Positions 7,491 through 15,755 of a stretch of DNA of 33,456 nucleotides are shown here, piece after piece. Position numbers and translations under genes: made by a program. Numbering within the stretch: the first letter of the stretch is position 1; the number at the start of each line of letters is the position of its first letter. The DNA lies in assembly GCA_040003205.1 (NCBI GenBank), contig JBDUDA010000005.1, positions 1-33,456 on the forward strand, read 5' to 3'. The notes under the pieces were generated by a model. The model ran no database searches and was not told where the DNA came from. It saw only the letters and a list, made by a program, of their open reading frames with translations. The stretch comes from JALYIM01 sp040003205 (GTDB lineage Bacteria; Acidobacteriota; Terriglobia; Terriglobales; Acidobacteriaceae).

Positions 7491-7907
7491 ATGTCATACA
7501 GCGATAAAGTTCTCGATCATTATTCCAATCCGCGCAATGTCGGCTCGATGGACAAGAACAGCACGGAAGTTGGCACCGGTCTGGTGGGCGCGCCTGAGTG
7601 CGGCGACGTCATGAAGCTTCAGATCAAGGTCAATCCGCAGACAAATGTCATTGAAGATGCCAAGTTCAAGACCTTCGGATGCGGCTCCGCCATCGCCTCC
7701 TCTTCCCTGGCCACCGAATGGGTCAAGGGCAAGACAGTGGACGAAGCGCTCCAGATTAAGAACACGGAAATCGTGAAAGAGCTTGCGCTTCCTCCCGTGA
7801 AGATCCACTGTTCGGTGCTGGCGGAAGACGCCATCCGCGCGGCGATCCACGACTGGAAGAAGAAGCAGGATGTCGCGAAGCCGGTGGAAGTAGCGGCCGT
7901 TAACTAA
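7491..7907 (+). CDS. iscU: Fe-S cluster assembly scaffold IscU
   Basis: A 138-residue IscU scaffold on which [2Fe-2S] clusters are built. Cluster residues are Cys37 and Asp39 (GAPECGDVM), Cys64 (FGCGSAIASSS) and His106-Cys107. The HscA recognition motif LPPVK is intact at 100-104, consistent with the hscBA genes downstream. The numbering is almost identical to E. coli IscU. The start is the ATG at 7491 with AGGAGAG upstream; an earlier in-frame ATG at 7452 would add 13 unconserved residues. Confidence 0.97.
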   Translation: MSYSDKVLDHYSNPRNVGSMDKNSTEVGTGLVGAPECGDVMKLQIKVNPQTNVIEDAKFKTFGCGSAIASSSLATEWVKGKTVDEALQIKNTEIVKELALPPVKIHCSVLAEDAIRAAIHDWKKKQDVAKPVEVAAVN

Positions 7908-7929
7908 GCAAGTTCTTACCAACGTAAAA

Positions 7930-8313
7930 ATGATGACGACCCTGACACAAGAAAACGTGACGAAGACGCTTGCCCCAGCCAAGGGCATCAAAGTCACTGA
8001 TAAAGCCCTCGGCAAGATTCGCACCGCCATCGTCAAAGAGGGAGTTTCTCCCGAGCAGGGAGGACTTCGCCTGGGCGTGCAAGGCGGCGGGTGCTCGGGG
8101 TTGAGCTACAACATCCGCTTCGACACGCAGCCGCGTGAGCGCGATCGCGTCTTTCAGTTCGACGATGTGAGGGTTTTCGTGGATCCGAAATCATTCATCT
8201 ACTTGCACGGCATGACGCTCGATTATCAGGAAACGCTGATGCAGCAAGGATTCGTATTCGTGAACCCAAACTCGACGAAGTCATGCGGATGCGGCACATC
8301 GTTCTCGGGCTAG
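7930..8313 (+). CDS. iscA: A-type Fe-S carrier IscA
   Basis: A 127-residue HesB/IscA protein that carries clusters to apo-targets. The three conserved cysteines are present: Cys55 (QGGGCSGLSYNI), Cys119 and Cys121 (KSCGCGTSF). The N-terminal ~18 residues (MMTTLTQENVTKTLAPAKG) extend beyond E. coli IscA, which begins near VTDKALGKI. Two ATGs in a row at 7930 and 7933 are both possible starts; no strong ribosome site is visible. It lies 22 bp after iscU. Confidence 0.96.
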   Translation: MMTTLTQENVTKTLAPAKGIKVTDKALGKIRTAIVKEGVSPEQGGLRLGVQGGGCSGLSYNIRFDTQPRERDRVFQFDDVRVFVDPKSFIYLHGMTLDYQETLMQQGFVFVNPNSTKSCGCGTSFSG

Positions 8314-8315
8314 AG

Positions 8316-8355
8316 TTGTGTGGTTGAAGTTTTGTGTGGTTGAAGTTTTGTGTGG
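8316..8355. repeat. 16-bp tandem repeat between iscA and hscB
   Basis: The 16-mer TTGTGTGGTTGAAGTT occurs 2.5 times head to tail, starting directly after the iscA stop codon. It runs straight into the GC-rich hairpin at 8356-8375. Confidence 0.9.
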
Positions 8356-8375
8356 CGCGGGCGCCCTCGCCCGCG
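8356..8375. repeat. GC-rich perfect hairpin between iscA and hscB
   Basis: Stem CGCGGGCG, loop CCCT, stem CGCCCGCG: 8 bp with no mismatches. No T run follows, so it is not a classic intrinsic terminator. In an operon transcript it could act as an mRNA-stabilising or attenuating structure between the IscSUA part and the chaperone part. Confidence 0.75.
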
Positions 8376-8433
8376 AAGAACTCTGCCCCAGAAATAACTC
8401 TCAGTTTCCGCGAATCGCAAGCAGCAAACTTTT

Positions 8434-9177
8434 ATGGCATTGGAAACTAAATCCGCAGCCGCGCCCATCGAGGACAGCAATCCCACCTCAAGTTGCTGGG
8501 CCTGCGGAGACATGCGCGCGGCGCAATTCTGCTCGAGTTGCGGAAAAGTTCAGCCTCCGGCGCCAGTGGATTACTTCACGTTCTTTGGATTGCCCAGGAA
8601 ACTGAATCTCGACAAAGCTCTTCTTGAGAGCCGGTTCTATGAGCTAAGCCGAAAACTGCATCCTGACCTCAACGCGCGCGCGGACAAACGCGAGCAGGAG
8701 TGGACGCTGCAACAAAGCTCACACCTGAACGACGCTTACCGCACATTGAAAGACCCAGTGCGCCGCACCGAATATTTTCTGCGGCTGGAAGGCGTGGAAC
8801 TCGAAGAACAATCGAAATCCGCCACCGAAGAAGCGCGCAAAACCGGAGAGATTAAGAAGCAGGTTGTGCCTCCAGACATGCTGGAAGAAGTCTTTGAGCT
8901 GAATATGCAGTTAGAAGAGCTGCGCATGAATAAAAAGATGGGCGAGGATGATCCTCGGTTGCTGAAAGATCTCTCCACGCAGAAAACTGAATTTGAGAAG
9001 AAGTACGAAACCCTGTTGCAGGAACTGCACGGCTTCTGGGACCAATGGGACAACGCGGCGGGCAACGGAGCGGACGAGAATCGAGCCCAACTCCGTGACC
9101 AGATGGTTGATTTGCTGAACCGCCGCACCTACATCCGAAATCTGGTGCGCGACGTGAACGAGGCGCTGGATAGTTAA
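8434..9177 (+). CDS. hscB: Fe-S cluster co-chaperone HscB with N-terminal zinc finger
   Basis: A 247-residue J-domain co-chaperone that delivers IscU to HscA. Order of domains: a four-cysteine zinc finger (Cys21-x2-Cys24, Cys33-x2-Cys36), as in mitochondrial HSC20 rather than E. coli HscB; a J-domain with the HPD motif at 76-78 (RKLHPDLN); and a C-terminal helical IscU-binding domain (EEVFELNMQLEELR onward). It is longer than the ~171-residue E. coli protein because of the zinc finger and an extra charged segment around residues 125-145. Its TAA stop overlaps the first base of the hscA ATG, implying coupled translation. Confidence 0.95.
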   Translation: MALETKSAAAPIEDSNPTSSCWACGDMRAAQFCSSCGKVQPPAPVDYFTFFGLPRKLNLDKALLESRFYELSRKLHPDLNARADKREQEWTLQQSSHLNDAYRTLKDPVRRTEYFLRLEGVELEEQSKSATEEARKTGEIKKQVVPPDMLEEVFELNMQLEELRMNKKMGEDDPRLLKDLSTQKTEFEKKYETLLQELHGFWDQWDNAAGNGADENRAQLRDQMVDLLNRRTYIRNLVRDVNEALDS

Positions 9178-11078
9178 TGGCGAACGAACGCATTGTCGGA
9201 ATTGATCTCGGAACCACGAATTCGCTCGTGGCCTTCATGCAAGGGGAAAGCCCCGTCGTGATTCCGGGAGAAGATGGCGTAAATCTGGTGCCGTCCGTTG
9301 TCGCGCTTGATGAGAATGCTAAGACCGTGATCGGCAACGCTGCCCGCAAGTATCTGATCGAAACTCCCGAGCGCGCGGTTTATTCGGTCAAACGCCTGAT
9401 GGGTCGCGGTCTCGAAGATGTGCAGCCTGAATTGAAGCTCTTCCCTTTCCACCTCGCGAAAGATTTGCAGGCGGGAGAAGTGTTGCGCATTCAGCTAGGC
9501 GAAAAATCTTTTACCCCACCAGAACTTTCTGCGTTTGTACTCCGCCAGCTCAAACGTAACGCCGAGCGCTTCTTTGGAGCGTCCGTCACCCAAGCCGTCA
9601 TCACGGTTCCGGCATACTTTAACGATGCTCAACGCCAAGCCACAAAAGACGCCGGACGCATCGCCGGGCTCGAAGTACTGCGACTGGTGAACGAACCCAC
9701 CGCCGCTTCACTGGCTTACGGACTCGATAAGAAACAGAATGGCGTCGTCGCGGTCTACGATTTCGGTGGCGGAACGTTCGACATTTCAATTCTCAAACTC
9801 CACGACGGAATCTTTGAAGTGATCTCCACCAATGGCGACACTCATCTCGGCGGCGACGACATTGACAACCTTTTAATCGCAATTGCTGTTGACGACATCA
9901 AAGGCGACCTCGGACTCGATGTTTCGCGCAATGGAGAAGTCGTCGCGACCATACGCAAAGCAGTGATCGAAGCAAAGATCGCGCTCTCATCTCAGGCTTC
10001 GACGGACTTTGAGATCGGACTCCCGGACGGCAGACCATATTTGCGTGAAATGACTCGCGAACACTTTGAACAGATCGTCCAGCCTATCATTGATCGCACC
10101 GTCGGTCCCTGCAAGCAGGCGCTAAAAGACGCCGGATTGAAGCCTGAGCAAATTGATGAAGTCGTACTAGTCGGTGGCTCAACTCGCATCCCGAAAGTTC
10201 GCGCGCTGGTGGAAGAATTGTTTCAGCGCACGCCGCACACGGATTTGAATCCGGACGAAGTCGTGGCTCTGGGCGCGGCAATTCAGGCGAACATCCTCGC
10301 TGGCGGTTCCGAAGCCACGCAGGACATGCTATTGCTCGACGTCACTCCGCTGTCGCTCGGAATCGAAGTCGCCGGCGGCGTAACCGACAAAATTATCCTG
10401 CGCAACTCCACCATTCCCGCATCTTCGACGCAACACTACACCACGCAAGTGGATGGCCAGGCCAACGTCGCAATACATGTATTGCAAGGCGAACGCGAGC
10501 TCGCGAAAGATTGCCGGTCTCTTGCAAGATTCGATCTCAAGGGAATTCCACCGATGTCCGCGGGGATGGCGCGCATCGAGGTCAAATTTCTGATTGATGC
10601 CAACGGAATACTCCACGTCTCTGCGCGGGAACAGCGCAGCGGTAAAGAAGCCGAGATCGAGGTCCAGCCCAGCTACGGCCTGACGGACGATCAGGTTGAA
10701 GGCATGATCCTCGACTCCTTTGATTACGCGGAAGAAGATTTCCGCCAGCGTCAGGTCATTGAGGCGCGCAACGAAGCCGACACAATTCTCTCAGCGCTCG
10801 AGAAGGCGCGCACCAGTCCGGCCTGGGGACAACTCACCAGCATTGAAAAGCAGAACATTGCGCGGATGGAAAGCTCCCTGAACGACGTGAAAGATCAAGA
10901 CGACTATCAGGCCATTCGCAAAAGCATTGATGAATTAAATCAAGGCACCATGCGCCTCGCTGAACTGATGATGGATGGAGCCGTGACGACCGCGCTCAAG
11001 GGCAAAAATATGCAGGACGCCGACATGGGCGAAGGCCCCGTGACGGCCCATCCGATTGCGGAAGCGGATTTCGAATAG
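9177..11078 (+). CDS. hscA: Fe-S assembly Hsp70 chaperone HscA
   Basis: A 633-residue Hsp70. The ATPase domain has IVGIDLGTTNSLVAF at 5-19, VPAYFNDAQRQATKDAGRIAG, YDFGGGTFDISIL and VLVGGSTRIPKVR; the substrate-binding domain starts near LLLDVTPLSLGIEVAGG. The operon position directly after hscB and the length (shorter than a ~640-residue DnaK, with no acidic DnaK-type tail) identify it as HscA rather than DnaK. It uses ATP to release clusters from IscU by binding LPPVK, which is present in IscU here. The start overlaps the hscB stop by 1 bp. Confidence 0.96.
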   Translation: MANERIVGIDLGTTNSLVAFMQGESPVVIPGEDGVNLVPSVVALDENAKTVIGNAARKYLIETPERAVYSVKRLMGRGLEDVQPELKLFPFHLAKDLQAGEVLRIQLGEKSFTPPELSAFVLRQLKRNAERFFGASVTQAVITVPAYFNDAQRQATKDAGRIAGLEVLRLVNEPTAASLAYGLDKKQNGVVAVYDFGGGTFDISILKLHDGIFEVISTNGDTHLGGDDIDNLLIAIAVDDIKGDLGLDVSRNGEVVATIRKAVIEAKIALSSQASTDFEIGLPDGRPYLREMTREHFEQIVQPIIDRTVGPCKQALKDAGLKPEQIDEVVLVGGSTRIPKVRALVEELFQRTPHTDLNPDEVVALGAAIQANILAGGSEATQDMLLLDVTPLSLGIEVAGGVTDKIILRNSTIPASSTQHYTTQVDGQANVAIHVLQGERELAKDCRSLARFDLKGIPPMSAGMARIEVKFLIDANGILHVSAREQRSGKEAEIEVQPSYGLTDDQVEGMILDSFDYAEEDFRQRQVIEARNEADTILSALEKARTSPAWGQLTSIEKQNIARMESSLNDVKDQDDYQAIRKSIDELNQGTMRLAELMMDGAVTTALKGKNMQDADMGEGPVTAHPIAEADFE

Positions 11079-11100
11079 TTACTGGCGCGAAGTCGCGCCG

Positions 11101-11132
11101 ACAGATTTGCAAAAAGACAGATTTGCAAAAAG
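11101..11132. repeat. Exact 16-bp tandem duplication between hscA and fdx
   Basis: ACAGATTTGCAAAAAG occurs twice in direct tandem with no differences. It lies in the 73-bp gap before the fdx ribosome site. A second, unrelated 16-bp tandem repeat occurs between iscA and hscB. Confidence 0.9.
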
Positions 11133-11151
11133 AAGATCGCGAGGAAACACT

Positions 11152-11562
11152 ATGGCGGAAGAGAAGAAAGATCATGGCGGCGCAGCGGTCGCGGAAGCAG
11201 GAGAAAACACGGTTGAAGTGAAGTTCCTGCCCGAAGGTAAGACGGTCCAATTCGAGCAAGGAAAACTTCCCTACAAAGATCACGGAAAAGAGCAGTCGCT
11301 GCTCGACGTAGCCATCAATTACGGAATTCGCCTCGATCATGCCTGCGGCGGCAACTGCGCTTGCACCACTTGTCACATTTGGGTAAAAGAAGGCGCGGAA
11401 AATCTCTCCGAGATGGACGACGACGAAGCCGACCGCCTCGACATGGCCGCCGACCTGCAACTGAATTCGCGTCTCGGATGCCAGGCCACCATTACCAAGC
11501 CCGGCAAAGTCGTAGTAGAAATCCCGGCGTGGAATCGCAATTACGTTTCTGAGGAACACTAA
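11152..11562 (+). CDS. fdx: ISC-type [2Fe-2S] ferredoxin
   Basis: A 136-residue adrenodoxin-type ferredoxin that supplies electrons for cluster assembly. The ligands are Cys65, Cys71 and Cys74 in HACGGNCACTTCHIWV, plus Cys110 in RLGCQATI; Cys69 matches the non-ligand cysteine conserved in E. coli Fdx. Relative to E. coli it has ~20 extra hydrophilic N-terminal residues and a short insert (GKLPYKDHGKEQ) before the ligand loop. The start is the ATG at 11152 with GAGG 7 bp upstream. iscX follows after 3 bp. Confidence 0.95.
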   Translation: MAEEKKDHGGAAVAEAGENTVEVKFLPEGKTVQFEQGKLPYKDHGKEQSLLDVAINYGIRLDHACGGNCACTTCHIWVKEGAENLSEMDDDEADRLDMAADLQLNSRLGCQATITKPGKVVVEIPAWNRNYVSEEH

Positions 11563-11565
11563 ACT

Positions 11566-11778
11566 ATGCCGAAAGAATTGACCTGGGACGACGCCGAAGA
11601 CCTCGGCATTCTGCTTGTAGAGAAGCATCCAGAACTGAATCCGCTGGAGGTGCGCTTCACCGACCTCCATCGTTACGTGACGGAGCTATCCGACTTCAAG
11701 GACGACCCTAAGAAGTCGAATGAAGGCAAGCTGGAAGCGATTCAGATGGCATGGCACGAAGAGTTCGAAGATCAATAG
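11566..11778 (+). CDS. iscX: Fe-S assembly protein IscX
   Basis: A 70-residue acidic IscX (YfhJ) protein, which binds IscS and iron and modulates the rate of cluster assembly. Family blocks are LTWDDAEDLGILLVEKHPEL, then VRFTDLHRYVTELSDFKDDP and the C-terminal EGKLEAIQMAWHEE. It closes the operon. IscX is widely linked to ISC systems of proteobacterial type, so its presence shows that this is a full ISC set rather than a minimal iscS-iscU pair. fdx ends 3 bp upstream; GAGGAA in the fdx end can serve as ribosome site. Confidence 0.96.
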   Translation: MPKELTWDDAEDLGILLVEKHPELNPLEVRFTDLHRYVTELSDFKDDPKKSNEGKLEAIQMAWHEEFEDQ

Positions 11779-11820
11779 TTTTTTCAACGTAGTCAGAGCC
11801 CGTCGCCCCCCTGAATTTGA

Positions 11821-12267
11821 CTACGAAGCCGGATAAGCGTTCTGAAACAACTCGAAGGTAGGACGACGAGAAGTCTGGTCGTAGTACACGCTGATTACAT
11901 CGAAGCGCCACTGCGAATCCTCGGGAGCATGTCGCAAATATTCTTTTGCCACCGCGGCGAGGGAGCGCTGCTTATCGCGATCCACGGCGGCTTCCGCTGG
12001 TTTTACGACGCGGCTGGTGCGAGTCTTCACTTCGATGAAACACAGCACGTCTTTCTGCCACGCGATCAGGTCAATTTCTCCGCGCCGCAGGGGAGAACGG
12101 AAATTCCTCGCCACCATCACGTAACCAAGCTTGCGTAAATGAAAGTAGGCATCCTCTTCGCCACGGCGTCCCGTGCGATGACGCTGCGGAGACTCCACAG
12201 CAGGTAGCGTTCTGTGCGCAATCCAGTCGAGAATATTTATGGTGAGATTCGTCAGGCGGCCGAACAT
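11821..12267 (-). CDS. YraN family (UPF0102) endonuclease-like protein
   Basis: A 148-residue member of UPF0102/YraN, a PD-(D/E)xK nuclease-fold family of uncertain role, often linked to DNA processing. Visible motifs: TGRRGEEDAYFHLRKLGY at 32-49, the acidic RRGEIDLIAW with Glu64 and Asp66, and the catalytic-type FIEVKTR with Glu79 and Lys81. The first ~28 residues are less conserved. It is convergent with iscX, 42 bp apart. No clear ribosome site precedes the ATG. Confidence 0.9.
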   Translation of the reverse strand: MFGRLTNLTINILDWIAHRTLPAVESPQRHRTGRRGEEDAYFHLRKLGYVMVARNFRSPLRRGEIDLIAWQKDVLCFIEVKTRTSRVVKPAEAAVDRDKQRSLAAVAKEYLRHAPEDSQWRFDVISVYYDQTSRRPTFELFQNAYPAS

Positions 12268-12354
12268 GATGTCATTACAAGTGACACCTTATCTTAGGCG
12301 GCAGTATGGTATTTGTGGCTGGATAAACGAGAGGAAAGTCAGATTGGGAATTCG

Positions 12355-12819
12355 TTAGTCTTCGACTACAACCTCATCGCCAACTCTAATGTTGCCTCCG
12401 CTCAGTATTTGCGCGCGCAAGCCGCCACGATGACGAAGCCCTCTAATCACGGGGAGTTGGGTCATTGCCTGCAAGTGGCTGCATGGCTCGCACAGGCGGA
12501 TGCCGCGAATTTTCACATCGCCGACTTTGAAGTCGCGTCCAACCAGATGATTCAGCGGAACACCCCGTGTCACCAGGTTGCGGCGAGCGTCCCCAGGCAA
12601 AAGCGTTACAGAGTAATCTTTCAGCAAAGCTTCCAGAGCTTCGGCTTCAATCAGGGTCAATTCGTAATCCGGTTCTGGCTTAAAGAAAGTCCCTTGGCGT
12701 GTTGCGTAGCGGTCTCCGTCGAGCCCAACGCCTGGGATCGCTTTGACGCTGTGAACCGCAAAGGTTGGCGCCTTTGCTTCCGTGGCAATGTGAATGGATT
12801 GAATGTGACCGTTGCGCAT
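12355..12819 (-). CDS. MOSC domain-containing protein
   Basis: A 154-residue MOSC protein from the ATG at 12819 (MRNGHIQSIHIATEAKAP). The domain shows GLDGDRYA, LTLIEAEALEAL, the GDARRNLVTRGVPLNHLVG block and the conserved cysteine motif IRLCEPCSHLQ. MOSC domains bind sulfur/molybdenum-cofactor-related ligands; small stand-alone members are often YiiM-like, acting on N-hydroxylated substrates. The substrate here is unknown. An in-frame upstream extension to 12930 would run into the aminotransferase gene and is rejected. It lies 55 bp downstream of that gene, probably in the same unit. Confidence 0.87.
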   Translation of the reverse strand: MRNGHIQSIHIATEAKAPTFAVHSVKAIPGVGLDGDRYATRQGTFFKPEPDYELTLIEAEALEALLKDYSVTLLPGDARRNLVTRGVPLNHLVGRDFKVGDVKIRGIRLCEPCSHLQAMTQLPVIRGLRHRGGLRAQILSGGNIRVGDEVVVED

Positions 12820-12874
12820 GAGTTTTAAATTCAGAGTGGAGAAAAGCCACGCGCCCTTCTCCACTCCCGCTGTT

Positions 12875-14230
12875 TCAGTTTTCTTTACCAGCGATCGCGA
12901 TGCATTCATCAAGAACGTCCACCGCAACATCCGCTTCGTCCTTGGTTACAACTAGTCCCGGAGCGATGCGGATCGTGCTCGGCCCGCATCCTAGAAACAG
13001 AAGGCCGCGCTCGAACGCCAGTTCAACGATACGGTCGCGCTCGGCTGCACCGTACTCTCGGGTCTTCTGGTCTTTCACAATTTCCACGCCGATCATTAAT
13101 CCGCGTCCGCGCACATCGCCGACAAGTTTGTGTTTCTTTGGCCAATCCGCCATGCGCTTCAGCATGTGGTTGCCTACTTCGGCTGAGTTGCCCAGCAGAT
13201 TTTCGCGCTCAATCACATCCAGTGTTGCCAAGGCAGCCGCGATGCAGACTGGATTTCCACCGAAAGTGGAAGCATGCGAACCGGGCACCCAGTCCATCAC
13301 TTCGGCCTTGCTAATGGTCACGCCCAACGGCATGCCGGAAGCAATTCCCTTCGCGCTGCAAACGATATCGGGCTGCACGCCAGTGTGCTCGATCGCCCAC
13401 CACTTGCCCGTGCGTCCAACCCCACTCTGCACTTCATCCGCGACCAACAGAATTCCGTGCCGATCACAAATGCGGCGAAGTTCCTGCATGAAGATCGTCG
13501 GAGCAATAACGTATCCGCCCTCGCCTTGCACGGGCTCGACGAAAATTGCGGCCACTTCTTCGGGCGCAAGCACCGTTTTAAATAGTTTTTCTTCGATATA
13601 GCGCGCGCAGCCTAGAGCAAAAGCTTCCGCATCCTGAGGACCGCCCGAGCATCCTCGATAAACATCCGGATAGCGCACGTGCGTTACGCCCGGCATTAGA
13701 GGACCGAAACGCCGCTTCTGCTGCGGCTTTGAGGCGGTGAGCGATACCGCGCCCATGGTCCGTCCATGGAACGCGCCGAAAAATGCAATTATGTTTTGCC
13801 GCTTGGTGTGGTAGCGGGCCAACTTGAGCGCGCATTCCACCGCCTCAGCGCCGGAATTTCCGTAATAAACGCGATGCGGTCCCTTCATGGGAGCAATCGC
13901 CGAAAGACGCTTGGCCAATGTGACCAGGCTCTCGTAATAGAAGTCCGTGCCGGACATGTGAATCAGCTCCGCTGCCTGCTTCTGAATTGCAGCCACCACT
14001 TCAGGATGGCAGTGTCCGGTTGAAGTCACCGCAATACCGGCGGAGAAATCGAAGAACTCGTTGCCGTCCACGTCGGTCACCACGATGCCGCGGCCGCTCT
14101 TCGCCACCAATGGGTACGAGCGGGTATACGACGGAGATATATATTGGTCGTCAGCTTCGACGGCGCGCTTCGCCTTCGGTCCGGGCAAAGCGGTGATGAT
14201 TTTGGGGCCTGCAAGTGTTTTGGTTGACAT
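12875..14230 (-). CDS. Class III aminotransferase, acetylornithine/4-aminobutyrate aminotransferase family
   Basis: A 451-residue PLP fold-type I class III transaminase. Motifs: phosphate cup NSGAEAVECALKLAR at 125-139, FGAFHGRTMGA at 151-161, EPVQGEGG at 232-239, Asp265 in LLVADEVQSGVGRTG, and Schiff-base Lys294 in CSAKGIASGMPLG. ArgD, GabT and omega-amino-acid transaminases share these motifs, and no arg or gab genes lie nearby, so the substrate is left open. The start is the ATG at 14230 because GGAGG lies 5 bp upstream; an ATG 18 bp further up lacks a site. Confidence 0.93.
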   Translation of the reverse strand: MSTKTLAGPKIITALPGPKAKRAVEADDQYISPSYTRSYPLVAKSGRGIVVTDVDGNEFFDFSAGIAVTSTGHCHPEVVAAIQKQAAELIHMSGTDFYYESLVTLAKRLSAIAPMKGPHRVYYGNSGAEAVECALKLARYHTKRQNIIAFFGAFHGRTMGAVSLTASKPQQKRRFGPLMPGVTHVRYPDVYRGCSGGPQDAEAFALGCARYIEEKLFKTVLAPEEVAAIFVEPVQGEGGYVIAPTIFMQELRRICDRHGILLVADEVQSGVGRTGKWWAIEHTGVQPDIVCSAKGIASGMPLGVTISKAEVMDWVPGSHASTFGGNPVCIAAALATLDVIERENLLGNSAEVGNHMLKRMADWPKKHKLVGDVRGRGLMIGVEIVKDQKTREYGAAERDRIVELAFERGLLFLGCGPSTIRIAPGLVVTKDEADVAVDVLDECIAIAGKEN

Positions 14231-14562
14231 GGAATCCTCCGGGATCACTGGGTTCAGCTAGTTGAATCATCGGCCAAGTTGACTCCACCACGAGGACGGA
14301 GATCGGCCTAAATCAGGCGAGAACTGGGAGGATGGAAAATTAGTCGCTGCCGAATAAGCTGGGACGCACCTGCGAAGGCAGCACCGCCATATGTCTGCGC
14401 GGGCAGACCAGGAACTGCAACCAGCAGACCGGCAGATGCGAATTGGAGGCTTGGCAGCGCATAACGTTTGAATATCTTATTTCTGAAATCCTGCCTGATT
14501 ATAGCTTGAGGCAAGCTTCGCCGTAACCCCCAAAAGTAACCGTTCAAATTCGACTGGCTATA
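14231..14562. other. Intergenic stretch without a supported gene
   Basis: The region upstream of the aminotransferase shows no credible coding frame. A minus-strand open frame across 14308-14628 starts inside the palindromic repeat at 14563-14622 and has no recognisable domain. Promoters for the leftward aminotransferase presumably lie here, but none is convincing by eye. Confidence 0.5.
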
Positions 14563-14622
14563 GGGATCCTTCGACGCAAAGAGCCATTCGCTAGCGAATG
14601 GCTCTTTTTGCTCAGGATGACA
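14563..14622. repeat. TGTCA-family repeat, copy 1 (reverse orientation)
   Basis: Read on the minus strand: TGTCATCCTGAGCAAAAAG, a palindromic insert, then GTCGAAGGATCCCTA. The insert is a perfect palindrome spanning 14578-14607, with arms AAAGAGCCATTCGCT and AGCGAATGGCTCTTT. It pairs with copy 2, in inverted orientation, 16 bp away, TGTCA ends facing inward. With the T run on the plus side it could also terminate transcription. Confidence 0.85.
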
Positions 14623-14638
14623 ACTCATAAATAATTAA

Positions 14639-14697
14639 TGTCAATGCTGAGCGCTGCCGGAGTCGCGCCAGCGACGAGGAGAGTCGAAGCATCCCTA
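14639..14697. repeat. TGTCA-family repeat, copy 2 (forward, diverged)
   Basis: Starts TGTCAATGCTGAGCGC and ends GAGTCGAAGCATCCCTA, with a small central stem GTCGC/GCGAC. It is the inverted partner of copy 1. It lies inside the in-frame extension upstream of the EamA gene, which shows that the extension is not coding. Confidence 0.7.
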
Positions 14698-14799
14698 TCA
14701 TTGGCAACGACTCCCCGCTCAGGCGCTTTCACACGCGAACAATACTTCGAATCGCAATGCGTCGCAAGCTCGTCTATTCTTAGAAGAATCCCCGAGAAA

Positions 14800-15750
14800 A
14801 TGACTTCCCATCGCCAGCATCGCGTCGCGGTAATCATCGCCTTCGGACTGGTCTACCTGTTCTGGGGATCCACTTATCTCGGCATCGACATCGCCGTTGA
14901 ACACGTTCCCCCCGCGTTGATGTGCGCGGCCCGCTTTCTGATTGCGGGAGTGTTGATGCTGGCTTTTTGCTACTTCCGCGGCCGGAAAGTAAATTACAGC
15001 GCACAACAATTGGGAAAGATGGCAGTGGTCGGTTTACTGTTGCTGATGGGCGGAAACCTCACGCTGTCGTACGCTGAATTGCATGTCGCCACCGGACTAG
15101 CAGCGTTGATTGTCGCCATCACGCCACTGTGGTTTCTAGTGCTCGACAGCGCGCTATTAGGAAATCATCAAGTCTCAGCACGCGGAAAAATGGGACTGGC
15201 CTTGGGAGTCGCCGGCCTGGTAATTCTGCTCTGGCCTGATCTCACCGCGACGACGAGCTTCGGACGCGTACAGTTGTGGGCCTCTCTCAGCCTGCTGGGC
15301 GGTTCATTCAGCTGGGCTTTGGGTTCCGTCCTCGCGAAACGTTGGAAGTCGGCAGAGGTTGATCCTTTCTCCTCCATCGCATGGCAAATGGTTGCGGCCG
15401 GATTAGGAAACCTGCTTTTCGCAATCGCGGTTGGCGATTTTTCGCGCGTAGTATGGACCGGTCGCGGCGTCGGCGCAATTGCCTATCTCGTCGTTTGCGG
15501 ATCGTGGATCGGATACACAGCTTACGTGTGGTTGCTGGGCAATGTGCCAACGTCAAAAGTATCCACTTACGCCTACGTGAATCCGGTAGTCGCCGTTTTC
15601 CTGGGATGGCTCGTCTTACATGAGCGTGTGGATAGCTTCATGCTTGCGGGCACCGCGGTTGTTGTCGCATCGGTAATACTGGTAAGCAGCGCGAAGGTCG
15701 AGACTCGCCAACGGGAAAACGTCGCGGAGCTTGAGACTGCAGCCGGTTGA
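14800..15750 (+). CDS. EamA (DMT superfamily) transporter
   Basis: A 316-residue inner-membrane protein with about ten hydrophobic helices arranged as two EamA repeats (about residues 10-140 and 155-300). Typical motifs are FGLVYLFWGSTYLGIDIAV in helix 1 and YVNPVVAVFLGWLVLHE in the second repeat, close to RhaT/YedA-type exporters. Members export amino acids or other metabolites; the substrate is unknown. The start is the ATG at 14800 (MTSHRQHRVAVIIAFG). An upstream in-frame ATG at 14638 would add 54 residues translated from a dispersed repeat, so it is rejected. The C-terminal tail is hydrophilic. Confidence 0.9.
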   Translation: MTSHRQHRVAVIIAFGLVYLFWGSTYLGIDIAVEHVPPALMCAARFLIAGVLMLAFCYFRGRKVNYSAQQLGKMAVVGLLLLMGGNLTLSYAELHVATGLAALIVAITPLWFLVLDSALLGNHQVSARGKMGLALGVAGLVILLWPDLTATTSFGRVQLWASLSLLGGSFSWALGSVLAKRWKSAEVDPFSSIAWQMVAAGLGNLLFAIAVGDFSRVVWTGRGVGAIAYLVVCGSWIGYTAYVWLLGNVPTSKVSTYAYVNPVVAVFLGWLVLHERVDSFMLAGTAVVVASVILVSSAKVETRQRENVAELETAAG

Positions 15751-15755
15751 GTATG

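Noticed and set aside
11788..11825. CGTAGTC/GACTACG inverted repeat between iscX and yraN as a two-way terminator
   Set aside because: The 7-bp stem encloses a 24-nt loop and has no T run placed correctly; too weak to call.
14308..14628. Minus-strand open frame upstream of the aminotransferase
   Set aside because: It starts inside a palindromic repeat, and no domain or ribosome site was recognised.
14638..14799. 54-residue N-terminal extension of the EamA transporter
   Set aside because: It translates a TGTCA-family repeat copy, and the first membrane helix starts right after the ATG at 14800.
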